From NCBI GenBank assembly GCA_937922005.1, contig CAKZWV010000015.1, positions 1 to 64,000 on the forward strand: a stretch of 64,000 nt of DNA, given 5' to 3'. The position numbers and the translations under genes are program-made. This DNA comes from an uncultured Clostridia bacterium (GTDB taxonomy: Bacteria; Bacillota; Clostridia; Saccharofermentanales; DTU023). Of the stretch, positions 43,032 to 51,497 are shown in pieces (the first letter of the stretch is position 1; the number at the start of each line of letters is the position of its first letter). Below the pieces are notes generated by a model. The model had not been told where the DNA came from and searched no databases. It saw only the letters and a program-made list of their open reading frames with translations.

Positions 43032-44278
43032 TGTCTGGTCTCCTTTCTTTCCAGTGCGCTAGCGGCTAGATCTTCCTGGCTGTCGTCCCGGTTTCGCAAG
43101 ACAGAGGTGATTTTCTGAACGATGGTAGCCGTAGCGTTGCCTTTGACTTCGTGAGCCTGGCAGTCCATCATCCGCTTGCTGAGTTGAGGGTGTTTATAAA
43201 GGAAAATGGCCCGTTCTGCTGCCTTTTTTGAAGTGTTACCAGCGAGGGCGCAGCCATGTTGAACGAAAAATTTTTGATTGTAGGTCTCCAGGCCTGGAAT
43301 GGGTTTAGTGAGGACCAGAGGAATGCGGCTAGTGGTTGCTTCTGTGGAGCTAAGTCCGCCGGGCTTGGTGAGTAAAACGTCCGCTGCGGCGAAATATAGG
43401 TGGACCTTATCCGTAAAGTCAATGGTTTTCACCCCAGGTTCATGGGCAAATGCCCGGTTGGCCGCCCGCTTCAAAGACCGGTTATTACCGGCGAGCAGGA
43501 CTATTTGTGCGTTAGGGGCCATAATCAGGAGGTCTCGAGCGATCTCCAAGGGGTGCCCATAGCCCATGCCCCCGGTCATAATGACAAAGAGGGGAGGGAG
43601 GGGGTCGTCTGAATTGGGATTGTAGTATGGGGGGAGGAGGTCCAAGACCCTCCGAGCTGTCACCTTATCAATGGCCTGGTTAAATTTGGTATCTACCGGG
43701 ATCCCCGAAGGAATGAGCTGGTCTTCAGTGTAGCCTGCCTCGAGGAAAGTTGGAATATCATAGGGATTCGAAAGAAAGTAATAATCCAGGTTGGTTTTTC
43801 GGTAAAAAGGAATGACCGTATAGTCCGTCATTACCGAAAAACTTGGAATCGTCAACAAATTTTTCTCGATCAGGTCGGTGAGGGCCTGCATGGGGAAGAG
43901 GTGGGTGCAAAAGACGGCTGTGAAGTGATGCTGGTTGATGTAGCGAAGGAGGCGGATGGAAGCCTTCCCATTCATAAAGTGAGTGGGTGAGGTCCGGATG
44001 GTCTTGTCGTAAAGGTTGCCCGCCTGGTAAAGGAGACCAAACCCCTTGGGGGTATAAAGGACAACTTTTTCATAGCCAACCGTAGCCAGGCGCTGCTCCC
44101 CCCGACGCAGGAATTCGAGCGATTCCTTGATGGTGGCCCGGCCGCCTCGGGCTTCCCACTCTTTTTTGACCGCTTTGGCGGCGGTGTTATGGCCCGTCCC
44201 TGTCGATGCCGAGAGGATAAGCAGATGGTCCGCTTCGGTTAGGGATAGGGGGACTTCAGTTTGATGGTGTTCCTGCAT
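43028..44278 (-). CDS. MGDG-synthase-type (GT28) glycosyltransferase, UgtP-like
   Basis: A 416-residue cytoplasmic, membrane-associated glycosyltransferase. ILSASTGTGHNTAAKAV at the N-terminus is the MGDG synthase N-domain signature (glycine-rich acceptor loop) and LLTKPGGLSSTEA near residue 300 is the nucleotide-sugar-binding motif of GT28. Relatives add glucose or galactose to diacylglycerol to make glycolipids and lipoteichoic acid anchors. Length is normal. The start at 44278 lacks a strong ribosome site. It overlaps the LigT-like gene by four bases. Confidence 0.88.
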   Translation of the reverse strand: MQEHHQTEVPLSLTEADHLLILSASTGTGHNTAAKAVKKEWEARGGRATIKESLEFLRRGEQRLATVGYEKVVLYTPKGFGLLYQAGNLYDKTIRTSPTHFMNGKASIRLLRYINQHHFTAVFCTHLFPMQALTDLIEKNLLTIPSFSVMTDYTVIPFYRKTNLDYYFLSNPYDIPTFLEAGYTEDQLIPSGIPVDTKFNQAIDKVTARRVLDLLPPYYNPNSDDPLPPLFVIMTGGMGYGHPLEIARDLLIMAPNAQIVLLAGNNRSLKRAANRAFAHEPGVKTIDFTDKVHLYFAAADVLLTKPGGLSSTEATTSRIPLVLTKPIPGLETYNQKFFVQHGCALAGNTSKKAAERAIFLYKHPQLSKRMMDCQAHEVKGNATATIVQKITSVLRNRDDSQEDLAASALERKETRH

Positions 44279-44438
44279 AGCTGCCCTTTCTTTTTTGCCT
44301 CTAATAATCTAAAATAAGTCCGGTTAAGGTGGTGAGGCTTTTCTAGCCCCTAGTATAACATAGGCAGACAAGTTTCTCTAAAATATGGGTCTAAAAGTGC
44401 ACCAAAAGAATAGAACAAGGAGTTTATAAAAAAGATTT

Positions 44439-44486
44439 AACAGTTTATTCTTAACTGTTGCGAAGAATGGGATAATTTGTTAATAT
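44439..44486 (+). promoter_or_regulatory. Promoter of the GDPD gene with overlapping inverted repeat
   Basis: TTGCGA (44458-44463), 17 bases, TAATAT (44481-44486). A perfect inverted repeat AACAGTT-N7-AACTGTT (44439-44459) touches the -35 box, a plausible repressor site. The regulator is unknown. Confidence 0.55.
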
Positions 44487-44524
44487 TACTCAGTAATTGA
44501 GTTAGATCGATGGAGGCAGTAGGT

Positions 44525-45469
44525 ATGGAGGAGCAACAAAAGACTCAAATTTGGGCCCATCGGGGGGCCTCAGCCTTACAGCCTGAGAATAGTTTGGCGG
44601 CCTTTGCCTTGGCCGTAGAACTTGGCGCTGAGGGGATTGAACTGGATGTGCACCTTACCGGGGATAATCAGGTGGTAGTCTGCCACGATATGACGATGAA
44701 GCGAGTGAGCGGGGAAAATCTCGTAGTAGGGGAAACAAATTATGCTGACCTGATAAAGGTAGATATTGCCTGTCAAAAACGGGACCAGCTCCGTCGCCTG
44801 CAAGCGGAGCAACGGGTTAATTGGAGCCGGACCTTCCAGGAGTTTTTCCGGCAAACTTTTCCCGATTTTACTTATTTTAATCCCCAGGAATATGACGACT
44901 TTTATTTTCAAAAGCACTGGGATTATTTTATGAATACCGACCCCGCAGTGGTTTATCCTCACATGCATGCGCCTCTTTTGGAGGAGGTCTTTGCCATGCT
45001 TCGTCCCTATCCCGTTCAAATGAATATTGAATTGAAGAATCGGGACTTGATTTATGAGGGTATTGAGGATCGAGTCATCGGGTTGGCGAATCAGTTCCAC
45101 CTCCAAGACCGGGTCATTTATTCTTCTTTTGTTCCTAAATCAATCGAAAAACTTCAATTTTTAGATACGGATTCTGAGGTAGGCCTCCTCTATAGCTTCC
45201 CCAAACTCTTCCCCATCCGTGACATGATCCGCCTAAAACCCAATGCCATCCACCCCAATTTTAGTAACCTATTACTTCCCAACTATGTGCCCCAGGCTGG
45301 TTTTTTCTTTGATTGCCTGGTAAATGTTTGGACCGTCAATAATCCCTGGATTATGATGCGGATGTTAAAGCGCAAAGTTCATGCGATCATCACCGATAAA
45401 CCAGACGTCGCCCTCACCCTCCGAGACATTTATGAGGGAGGCCGAGACAAGAGAATATTTGCATCCTAA
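44525..45469 (+). CDS. Glycerophosphodiester phosphodiesterase
   Basis: 314 residues from ATG 44525, eight bases after GGAGG; ATG 44510 is the alternative. The GDPD barrel motifs are all visible: AHRGAS near residue 11, PEN, ELDVH and CHD (general acid/base and metal ligands), a later MNIELK and the closing VNVWTVNN. It hydrolyses glycerophosphodiesters to glycerol 3-phosphate and an alcohol. A central insertion of about 60 residues (QKRDQLRRL to YPHMHAPLLEE) is typical of GDPD proteins of this type. No signal peptide, so cytoplasmic. Diverges from the glycolipid synthase gene. Confidence 0.92.
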   Translation: MEEQQKTQIWAHRGASALQPENSLAAFALAVELGAEGIELDVHLTGDNQVVVCHDMTMKRVSGENLVVGETNYADLIKVDIACQKRDQLRRLQAEQRVNWSRTFQEFFRQTFPDFTYFNPQEYDDFYFQKHWDYFMNTDPAVVYPHMHAPLLEEVFAMLRPYPVQMNIELKNRDLIYEGIEDRVIGLANQFHLQDRVIYSSFVPKSIEKLQFLDTDSEVGLLYSFPKLFPIRDMIRLKPNAIHPNFSNLLLPNYVPQAGFFFDCLVNVWTVNNPWIMMRMLKRKVHAIITDKPDVALTLRDIYEGGRDKRIFAS

Positions 45470-45508
45470 GGAGCTAAAAAAGAACTTTCTTTCCTGTAGC
45501 ATGGCCCG

Positions 45509-45614
45509 TCATCTTGAGCGTGGGCCTGTCAACTTGTAGCAGTTGGACGTACCCAAAACAAGGTGACCCCTCGGGTTCCTTCATCTTGAGCGTGGGCCTG
45601 TCATCTTGTAGCAG
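45509..45614. repeat. 34-bp direct repeat, 72-bp period
   Basis: 45509-45542 and 45581-45614 match at 33 of 34 positions (start TCATCTTGAGCGTGGGCCTG). They lie between the GDPD gene and the cstA promoter. Nature unknown. Confidence 0.85.
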
Positions 45615-45623
45615 GGCGGAGAA

Positions 45624-45652
45624 TTGACAATTTCCAAGATTCGGCCTAGGAT
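45624..45652 (+). promoter_or_regulatory. Promoter of the CstA-family gene
   Basis: TTGACA (45624-45629), 17 bases, TAGGAT (45647-45652). The -10 region lies in a duplicated GGCCTAGGA sequence (about 45644-45662), a possible operator. Confidence 0.6.
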
Positions 45653-45746
45653 AGGCCTAGGAATTGGCAAAACTCGCAGACTTTGCCAAGACACGCTGAG
45701 GCATGCACCGTGCCGGGTGTGTGCCTCGTTTAGGAGGAGAGAAAGT

Positions 45747-47228
45747 ATGTTTAGTTTTCTCATATGCTTAGGCATCTTGGTCCTTGGGTACTTTACCTAT
45801 GGAAAAGTTGTCGACAACGTCTTTGGCCCTGATGACCGTGAGACGCCTGCTGTTACCATCAACGATGGGGTAGACTATGTCGTGATGCCCCAATGGAAAC
45901 TCTTTTTAGTGCAATTGCTCAACATTGCTGGTTTAGGCCCGATCTTTGGTGCCCTTCAGGGCGCCTTGTGGGGGCCTATTGTTTTCTTATGGATCACCTT
46001 TGGTACTGTTTTTGCTGGTGGCGTCCACGATTATTGCTCCGGAATGCTGTCTGAGCGCAACAACGGGAATTCCATATCCGAAGTTACCGGTGCCTACCTT
46101 GGCGATACTATGAAAAATGTTATGCGGGTCTTCTCCGTGGTTTTGCTCGTCATGGTTGGAACCGTCTTTGCCGTGGGACCTGCTGGCCTTCTGGTCGAGC
46201 TTTTAGGCGGTGCCGGTACCCGGGGCTTAGTCACTCAGTCGACCTTCTGGCTAGCTATCGTCTTGACCTATTATTTCATTGCCACCTTTGTGCCGGTAGA
46301 TAAGATCATCGGGCGGATCTATCCGATCTTTGGTCTTTTGCTGCTCATTATGGCAGGCGGCGTCTTAATTGGTATGCCCCTCCATGGTTACCACACGCCC
46401 GAGCTTTGGTCACACTTCTACAACATGCATCCTAAGGCGACCCCCATCTGGAGCTTTATGTTTATCACTGTGGCCTGCGGGGCTATTTCTGGCTTCCACT
46501 CCACTCAGTCCCCCGTTATGGCTCGTTGCTTAAAGAGTGAAAAGCAAGGACACAATGTCTTCTATGGATCTATGGTTGCTGAGGGTATCATCGCCTTGAT
46601 TTGGGCCGCTGCTGGCTGTTCCCTCTATGATATTTCCGGGGGGCTTTCTACGGGCTTAGGTGAAGTCTTGAGCAAAGGGCAATCTGCTGCCGTTTACGAT
46701 GTGTCTTTACGGACCATGGGCAAGATTGGTATGATTTTGGCCATGTTGGGCGTCATCGTCTGCCCCATTACTTCAGGAGATACCGCCTTCCGTTCCGCTC
46801 GTTTGACCTTGGCTGACTGGTTCAAAATGGACCAGAAGTCCTATAAAAATCGTCTCTTGTTAACCGTCCCCCTCCTAGGTGCTGGTGCCTTCCTGGGTTT
46901 TGGTAACACCTTAGGCTTCCTGAGCTATACGGTTATTTGGCGGTACTTCTCATGGACCAACCAGACCCTAGCTATGATTGTTCTTTGGACGGGTGCCAAA
47001 TACCTTTCCATGAACCACAAAAATTATTGGATTGCAACTGTCCCAGCGACCTTTATGAGTGCGGTCTCCGTGACCTATTTCATGATGGCTCCGGAGTGCT
47101 TGGGTCTGATTCCCTTCTTTAAACAGAATGTGACCGTAGCCTATCCTGCCGGGATTATCGTTGCCATAGCTTTCCTTTGCCTCTTCTTAAATTCGGTGAA
47201 AAAAGATCAAAAAAAAGCAAGAGTCTAG
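45747..47228 (+). CDS. CstA-family carbon starvation protein / peptide or pyruvate transporter
   Basis: 493 residues from ATG 45747 behind TAGGAGGAGA. It is a polytopic membrane protein with the family hallmarks NIAGLGPIFGALQGALWGP, VFAGGVHDYCSGMLSERNNG and later FHSTQSPVMARCL and CPITSGDTAFRSARL. E. coli CstA and BtsT have about 700 residues; this is the short form seen in anaerobes. Characterised relatives transport peptides or pyruvate with a cation. Monocistronic with a strong promoter. Confidence 0.9.
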   Translation: MFSFLICLGILVLGYFTYGKVVDNVFGPDDRETPAVTINDGVDYVVMPQWKLFLVQLLNIAGLGPIFGALQGALWGPIVFLWITFGTVFAGGVHDYCSGMLSERNNGNSISEVTGAYLGDTMKNVMRVFSVVLLVMVGTVFAVGPAGLLVELLGGAGTRGLVTQSTFWLAIVLTYYFIATFVPVDKIIGRIYPIFGLLLLIMAGGVLIGMPLHGYHTPELWSHFYNMHPKATPIWSFMFITVACGAISGFHSTQSPVMARCLKSEKQGHNVFYGSMVAEGIIALIWAAAGCSLYDISGGLSTGLGEVLSKGQSAAVYDVSLRTMGKIGMILAMLGVIVCPITSGDTAFRSARLTLADWFKMDQKSYKNRLLLTVPLLGAGAFLGFGNTLGFLSYTVIWRYFSWTNQTLAMIVLWTGAKYLSMNHKNYWIATVPATFMSAVSVTYFMMAPECLGLIPFFKQNVTVAYPAGIIVAIAFLCLFLNSVKKDQKKARV

Positions 47229-47295
47229 GCTAAGCTTGAGGCTTTAGAAGAAAAGCCGAGGCAGTGAGCGAAGGCTCCAATAGGCTGATAGGGCA

Positions 47296-47321
47296 CTCGA
47301 GCAACGCTGCGAAAGCTCGAG
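47296..47321. other. Inverted repeat between cstA and the next gene
   Basis: CTCGAGC (47296-47302) and GCTCGAG (47315-47321) extend imperfectly to GGGC/CCC. No T-run follows, so termination is doubtful. Apart from this the 47229-47466 gap shows no supported gene. Confidence 0.4.
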
Positions 47322-47466
47322 CCCTTGCTAATGAAAACAGGCGAGTCTTTGCTTTAGAAAATAGGGTGGAAGAATCTAGGTTTTTCCGCCCTTTCTCTCG
47401 TTGTGGACTATGCCCAGCATTCCTGATCGGCCTTGTATTGAAGCCCAGCTATGATAAGGAGTTTAC

Positions 47467-48501
47467 ATGTTGAAGCCCCGCCTCGTGGGCCTTACGCCCT
47501 TAGATCCGCAAATACTCCATCAAGATCGTAAATCTTGCCAAAAGATTGGCCCCCTGGGCCTGGGTGACCATGCCCTCTATTTGAACCAGTGGATCCTGGA
47601 CCGGGCGGTCTATGTTGCCTATGAGGACCTAACTAGAGCCTACAAGAGGGTGGAGATGTCAAAGGGGGCCTACACGAAGAAGGGAGTATTTGCTTCGCTG
47701 ACTTACTTGGTTCTGGTTCTAACGACAGGAAAGACGGTCGTGACCCGGCTCAAGTATGAGGCAGACATTGACACCTTCCTCCGGGCCCTGAAAGAGCGGT
47801 GTCCTGACTTGCCGACCCTGTATGAGAAGGACGGAGCGGGCACCGCAGCGATCCAGGTCGATGCGGTCGCTTCAAGCAAGACAGAGGCCAGGGCGACGGT
47901 CTCGGAAGAGGACCTAAGCCCCCTTGCCCGTAAAACCCTGCTCCAGCTTCGCAAGGCAAAGAACTTTTTAGAGGATGATCCCTCTTGGGCCAATCGCCTG
48001 GTCCAAAAGGCCAAAGAAGTGCGCCGTCTCAGTCAGCTTCCCCTAACTTACTATTATGGGGGCCTAGCGGTTGGCGCTTTGGCCCTGGCCCTCTTGGGAG
48101 CCGGTGTTTGGGGCCGAATCCACCAGCTGACTTGGACCTTATATCTCATTTTACTGGGGGCCAGCCTCCTTGTCTTTCTCATCGCCTCTCAGGTTTTGCG
48201 GACGGGCCCTTTCCACCGGGCTCGGGCTGAGGCGGCTTGGCAGGAGGCGGTGGACCAGATGGCCGACTTTTTGCAGGGTTTTGGGAAAGATTTTCCCTTG
48301 CCACCGACCCTGGCCCATCCCCTTGTCTTAGTCTGGATGGAGCGCACGGTCCTTTCTAACTCCGCAAATACTCCAGCCCAGGCTCTTCAACTTGTAACAG
48401 CCTCTTTACAGGCCATGGATTCCACCGTGACGGTTTCTGAGGCGACTTATCAGGAAGTCACCACCATCAAACCCCTCTTCCTGGTGAGCGGGGCTTGGTA
48501 G
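47467..48501 (+). CDS. Unknown two-pass membrane protein upstream of a MoxR/VWA pair
   Basis: A 344-residue protein I do not recognise. Residues about 10-110 could form a PH-like or similar beta domain (ALYLNQWILDRAVYVAYEDL; GKTVVTRLKY), followed by a charged linker, two adjacent membrane segments (about 198-240: YGGLAVGALALALLGAGVW and LYLILLGASLLVFLIAS) and a C-terminal helical region. AAGGAG precedes the ATG. It lies about 100 bases before a MoxR-type ATPase on the same strand. Three exact GGAGTATTTG motifs fall within the gene (47509, 47683, 48365), the densest run in the window. Confidence 0.7.
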   Translation: MLKPRLVGLTPLDPQILHQDRKSCQKIGPLGLGDHALYLNQWILDRAVYVAYEDLTRAYKRVEMSKGAYTKKGVFASLTYLVLVLTTGKTVVTRLKYEADIDTFLRALKERCPDLPTLYEKDGAGTAAIQVDAVASSKTEARATVSEEDLSPLARKTLLQLRKAKNFLEDDPSWANRLVQKAKEVRRLSQLPLTYYYGGLAVGALALALLGAGVWGRIHQLTWTLYLILLGASLLVFLIASQVLRTGPFHRARAEAAWQEAVDQMADFLQGFGKDFPLPPTLAHPLVLVWMERTVLSNSANTPAQALQLVTASLQAMDSTVTVSEATYQEVTTIKPLFLVSGAW

Positions 48502-48599
48502 GCGATCGCCTAGCTGAGCCTATGGTGGGCCTATGGGATGATGAGAAAATTTTCCAACATGCTGGACCAGGGAATTACTAAGAAGAAGGGAGTATTTGT

Positions 48600-49532
48600 A
48601 TGGATTTAGAAAAGTTTTGCCGGGACAATGCCCTGCCTAAGCTGATGGCAGATAAGTTGAAGGTCTTTCGTCAGGCCTATCCCCTGTCCGAGGACCTGGC
48701 CTCCCGGGTTCCCACCCCTCCCTTTGCTTATAACGGACCCCAGGTCTGGCGGCAAGCCCTAGCAGCCATCTTAGGTGGGGCCAACCTCTTGCTGACGGGC
48801 CCCAAGGCCACAGGGAAGAACGTTCTGGCAGAAAATCTTTGTGCTCTCTTTCAGCGGCCTATGTGGACAATTTCCTGCCATATCAATGTTGATGCCACTT
48901 ATCTTTTAGGCGGCGACAGCTTCAATGGGGAGCGGGTGGTCTTCCAAAAGGGCCCCCTTAGCCTGGGCGCGGAGCTAGGAGGATTTGTGATTCTCGATGA
49001 GATCAACATGGCTCGTAACGAGGCCATGGCGGTCCTCCACTCGGCCCTGGATTTTCGCCGGATGGTTGATATTCCCGGTTACCAGGCGATTCCCATGCAC
49101 CCGGCAACCCGCTTCATCGCCACGATGAATTATGGCTATGCCGGGACCCGGGAGCTCAACGAGGCCCTGGCTTCCCGTTTTACGATTCTCCGGATGCCTG
49201 AGATTACAGAAGATCAGCTGACGAAGCTCTTGCGATCTAAGGCTCCTGACCTGAAGCCCAAAATACTCCCGCACCTGGTTCGGCTTTTCCTTGACCTTCA
49301 GCGTAAGGCGGCCCATGCCGATATTACTGACCGGGCTGTGGATCTGCGGGGGCTCATGGATGCCCTGGAGCTCATCCGCCAGGGGCTCTCTTGCGGGGAG
49401 GCTCTGGAGATGGGCCTAGTGAATAAGTCTTTTGATCCCTATGAGCAAGGTTTGATTCGGGATGTCCTGGCCGTCCGTCTGTCCCCGAACCTCACTGCCG
49501 CAGACTTTTTTGAAGCATCATCTCGGTCATGA
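48600..49532 (+). CDS. MoxR/CbbQ-type AAA+ ATPase
   Basis: A 310-residue AAA_5 ATPase. The P-loop reads GPKATGKN (about 67-74), with Asn in place of the usual Thr/Ser; Walker B is GGFVILDEINMA, and sensor 1 is FIATMNYGYAGTRELNEAL with arginine-finger region ASRF. Such ATPases pair with VWA proteins as metal-insertion or activation chaperones, and the next gene overlaps by four bases (ATGA) and encodes a VWA protein. The ribosome site is an exact GGAGTATTTG copy (48589-48598). Confidence 0.88.
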   Translation: MDLEKFCRDNALPKLMADKLKVFRQAYPLSEDLASRVPTPPFAYNGPQVWRQALAAILGGANLLLTGPKATGKNVLAENLCALFQRPMWTISCHINVDATYLLGGDSFNGERVVFQKGPLSLGAELGGFVILDEINMARNEAMAVLHSALDFRRMVDIPGYQAIPMHPATRFIATMNYGYAGTRELNEALASRFTILRMPEITEDQLTKLLRSKAPDLKPKILPHLVRLFLDLQRKAAHADITDRAVDLRGLMDALELIRQGLSCGEALEMGLVNKSFDPYEQGLIRDVLAVRLSPNLTAADFFEASSRS

Positions 49533-51436
49533 GCGAGGGATTTGGGGGCAAGGCCCGGGGCCAGAAGGAGCTGGGGGGCCAGGAGCGGCGAGCCCTTAAC
49601 ATGGTCTGGAATGCGGCAGAAGATGCTTCTTTTAAGACTCCGTTTTTAGCCTACTACCCGGATGGGCAGGCTGACCTGTATATGAATACGATTGTTGGCC
49701 TGGGGGTGAAGTATCTGGGGGAGGAGGCCCTCCGGTCTTTTTTTGAGGCCTTTGCCGGGGTGAGGAAGGAAGCCGATTTTGATACCATCTCTTGGTTGGG
49801 GCTGGAGGATTTTCTTTTTCAACAGGAAAAAGATGATCGGCCGGTCCTTTTTGCTTTACGGCGTGAAAAGGCCCGGGTTTTCTTTGATGCTCGACAAAAT
49901 CTTTCTCGCCAAGAGATGATGGCTCAAAATGTCCGAGTCTACGAGCAAGAGGAGGCTAGGTGGGCTGGGGTTTTGGGCGAGAAGGGCCCTTGGCTGGGTC
50001 CCGGGGGCCGGGCCCTTTGTCAAGCCCTGACCCTCTCTAAGGTCCAGCCAACCTTAACTCCGGCCCAGGTCCTGCCTTATCTGCAGGGGATCTTGGAGGA
50101 ATATTTTCATCTGCGGGTCTGGGAGGATCCCTCTAGTCAGGAGGCCGCAGGCCAGCTTCGTGGGGCTCAAATTCGGGCTCGGGAGACCTTGCGCCAGGCC
50201 TGGATTAGGCTCTGTTCTCCCCTATGGAGACATCAAAGGGCCCATCAAGACAGCCTCCTCTTGTCCCGCTATCGGCCGGTTGAAGAAGACCTGGAGCGAG
50301 GCCGGGGGCGGCGCTTCTTGCGGGGAATTCAAAATCAATTTCGCCCTACTGAGGGCAAACTCGACGAGGAGGAGACAGTCCGGACCGACCGGGATGAGGC
50401 TTATATTGCTGCCTGTTTCGGGCCACAAATTCTCCCTCCCACCGAGGTCCGGGCCTTGGAGTCCCGCCTCTGTCAAGGCCACCATGAGACCTGCCGCCTG
50501 TGGTTTGCCCGTCCAGGAGGATCAGAGGCGCTGGCAGATCAGGATGGAGAGGCGACCCAGGCGCTTGATGGAGAGGCGGCCCAGGTTCAAACCTCGCGTC
50601 GGGCCCAGGAGAAGGCTAATCGGGCGGCCTATGAAGATAAGAAACTCTGGATCGATGCCAATGCTAGGCTCTTGGCGGATCGCCTCCACACCATCTTTGC
50701 GGCCTATTCCCAGCCCTTGCCTTTTTTAGCCCGCCAGGGGGGCCTCGCTCCAAGTCGGGCTTGGAGGCTGGCTGTCCTTCAGGACGATCATGTCTTTTAC
50801 CACAAGGGTGACGAGATGGAGATGGATTTGTCGGTCGACCTGATCCTGGATGCCTCAGCCTCTCGTATGAATCTCCAGGAAGACCTAGTCTGCCAGGCCT
50901 ATCTGATCGCAAAGAGCCTCCTCCTTTGTCACATTCCCGTGCAAGTCCAATGTTTCCAGACCATCCGGGGCTTCACGATCCTCCAGACTTTGAAGACCTA
51001 TGAAGATCAAAGGGGAGAGGGATTATTTGCTTATTACGCAGGGGGATGGAATCGGGATGGCTTGGCCCTGCCTGCCTTAGCGACCCAAATTCGCCCTGGT
51101 TCGCAGGGGGCGCTTCGCCTGGCCCTGATTTTAACCGATGCAAGCCCGATCGACAGTGTGAAGATGCGGCCCACAGGGGAGGAGGTCCTGGCCCGATCCT
51201 ATGAGGGGGAGGCGGCCATCCGGGACACCCAGGCGGCCTTGACCCGGCTTGAAGCGCAGGGTCTAGCCCTTGGGGCGATTTTTATGGGGCCGACGATGAA
51301 TCTAGATGCCTGTCGTCGCCTTTACAAAGACCGCTGGGTTCGGATCCATAAAATTCACCAACTCGCTGACGGCGTCACGAGCCTCCTGATCAAAATCCTT
51401 CAGCGCAGCCAGGGGGGAAGGCAGCTAATATATTAA
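49529..51436 (+). CDS. VWA-domain protein (CbbO/NorD-like) partner of the MoxR ATPase
   Basis: A 635-residue protein. The C-terminal third is a von Willebrand A domain: MDLSVDLILDASASRM carries the MIDAS DxSxS, followed by GGWNRDG and a later LILTDAS aspartate. The N-terminal two thirds are helical and charged, with an Ala/Gln repeat at about 335-355, as in CbbO/NorD proteins. With the MoxR ATPase it should form a chaperone that remodels a target enzyme; neither Rubisco nor nitric oxide reductase is present here, so the client is unknown. Its stop lies at the edge of the AT-rich nrd island. Confidence 0.82.
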   Translation: MSEGFGGKARGQKELGGQERRALNMVWNAAEDASFKTPFLAYYPDGQADLYMNTIVGLGVKYLGEEALRSFFEAFAGVRKEADFDTISWLGLEDFLFQQEKDDRPVLFALRREKARVFFDARQNLSRQEMMAQNVRVYEQEEARWAGVLGEKGPWLGPGGRALCQALTLSKVQPTLTPAQVLPYLQGILEEYFHLRVWEDPSSQEAAGQLRGAQIRARETLRQAWIRLCSPLWRHQRAHQDSLLLSRYRPVEEDLERGRGRRFLRGIQNQFRPTEGKLDEEETVRTDRDEAYIAACFGPQILPPTEVRALESRLCQGHHETCRLWFARPGGSEALADQDGEATQALDGEAAQVQTSRRAQEKANRAAYEDKKLWIDANARLLADRLHTIFAAYSQPLPFLARQGGLAPSRAWRLAVLQDDHVFYHKGDEMEMDLSVDLILDASASRMNLQEDLVCQAYLIAKSLLLCHIPVQVQCFQTIRGFTILQTLKTYEDQRGEGLFAYYAGGWNRDGLALPALATQIRPGSQGALRLALILTDASPIDSVKMRPTGEEVLARSYEGEAAIRDTQAALTRLEAQGLALGAIFMGPTMNLDACRRLYKDRWVRIHKIHQLADGVTSLLIKILQRSQGGRQLIY

Positions 51437-51497
51437 AGTAGTCATTAGTGGCTTGTTCTACAATGGCATTTGCTAAAAGCTGATAACCGTCAATCAT
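51400..51497 (-). pseudogene. Truncated fourth gene of the nrd island
   Basis: On the minus strand an ATG at 51497 overlaps the nrdD stop (TAATG). The frame reads MIDGYQLLANAIVEQATNDY and then, at about 51437, runs into the antisense of the VWA gene end and stops near 51390. The start looks like a small mobile-element-type protein whose remainder was lost where the island joins the older chromosome. The family is not certain. Confidence 0.45.

Noticed and set aside
47264..47473. 69-codon frame after cstA
   Set aside because: GTG start without a ribosome site; crosses an inverted repeat and overlaps the start of the next gene.
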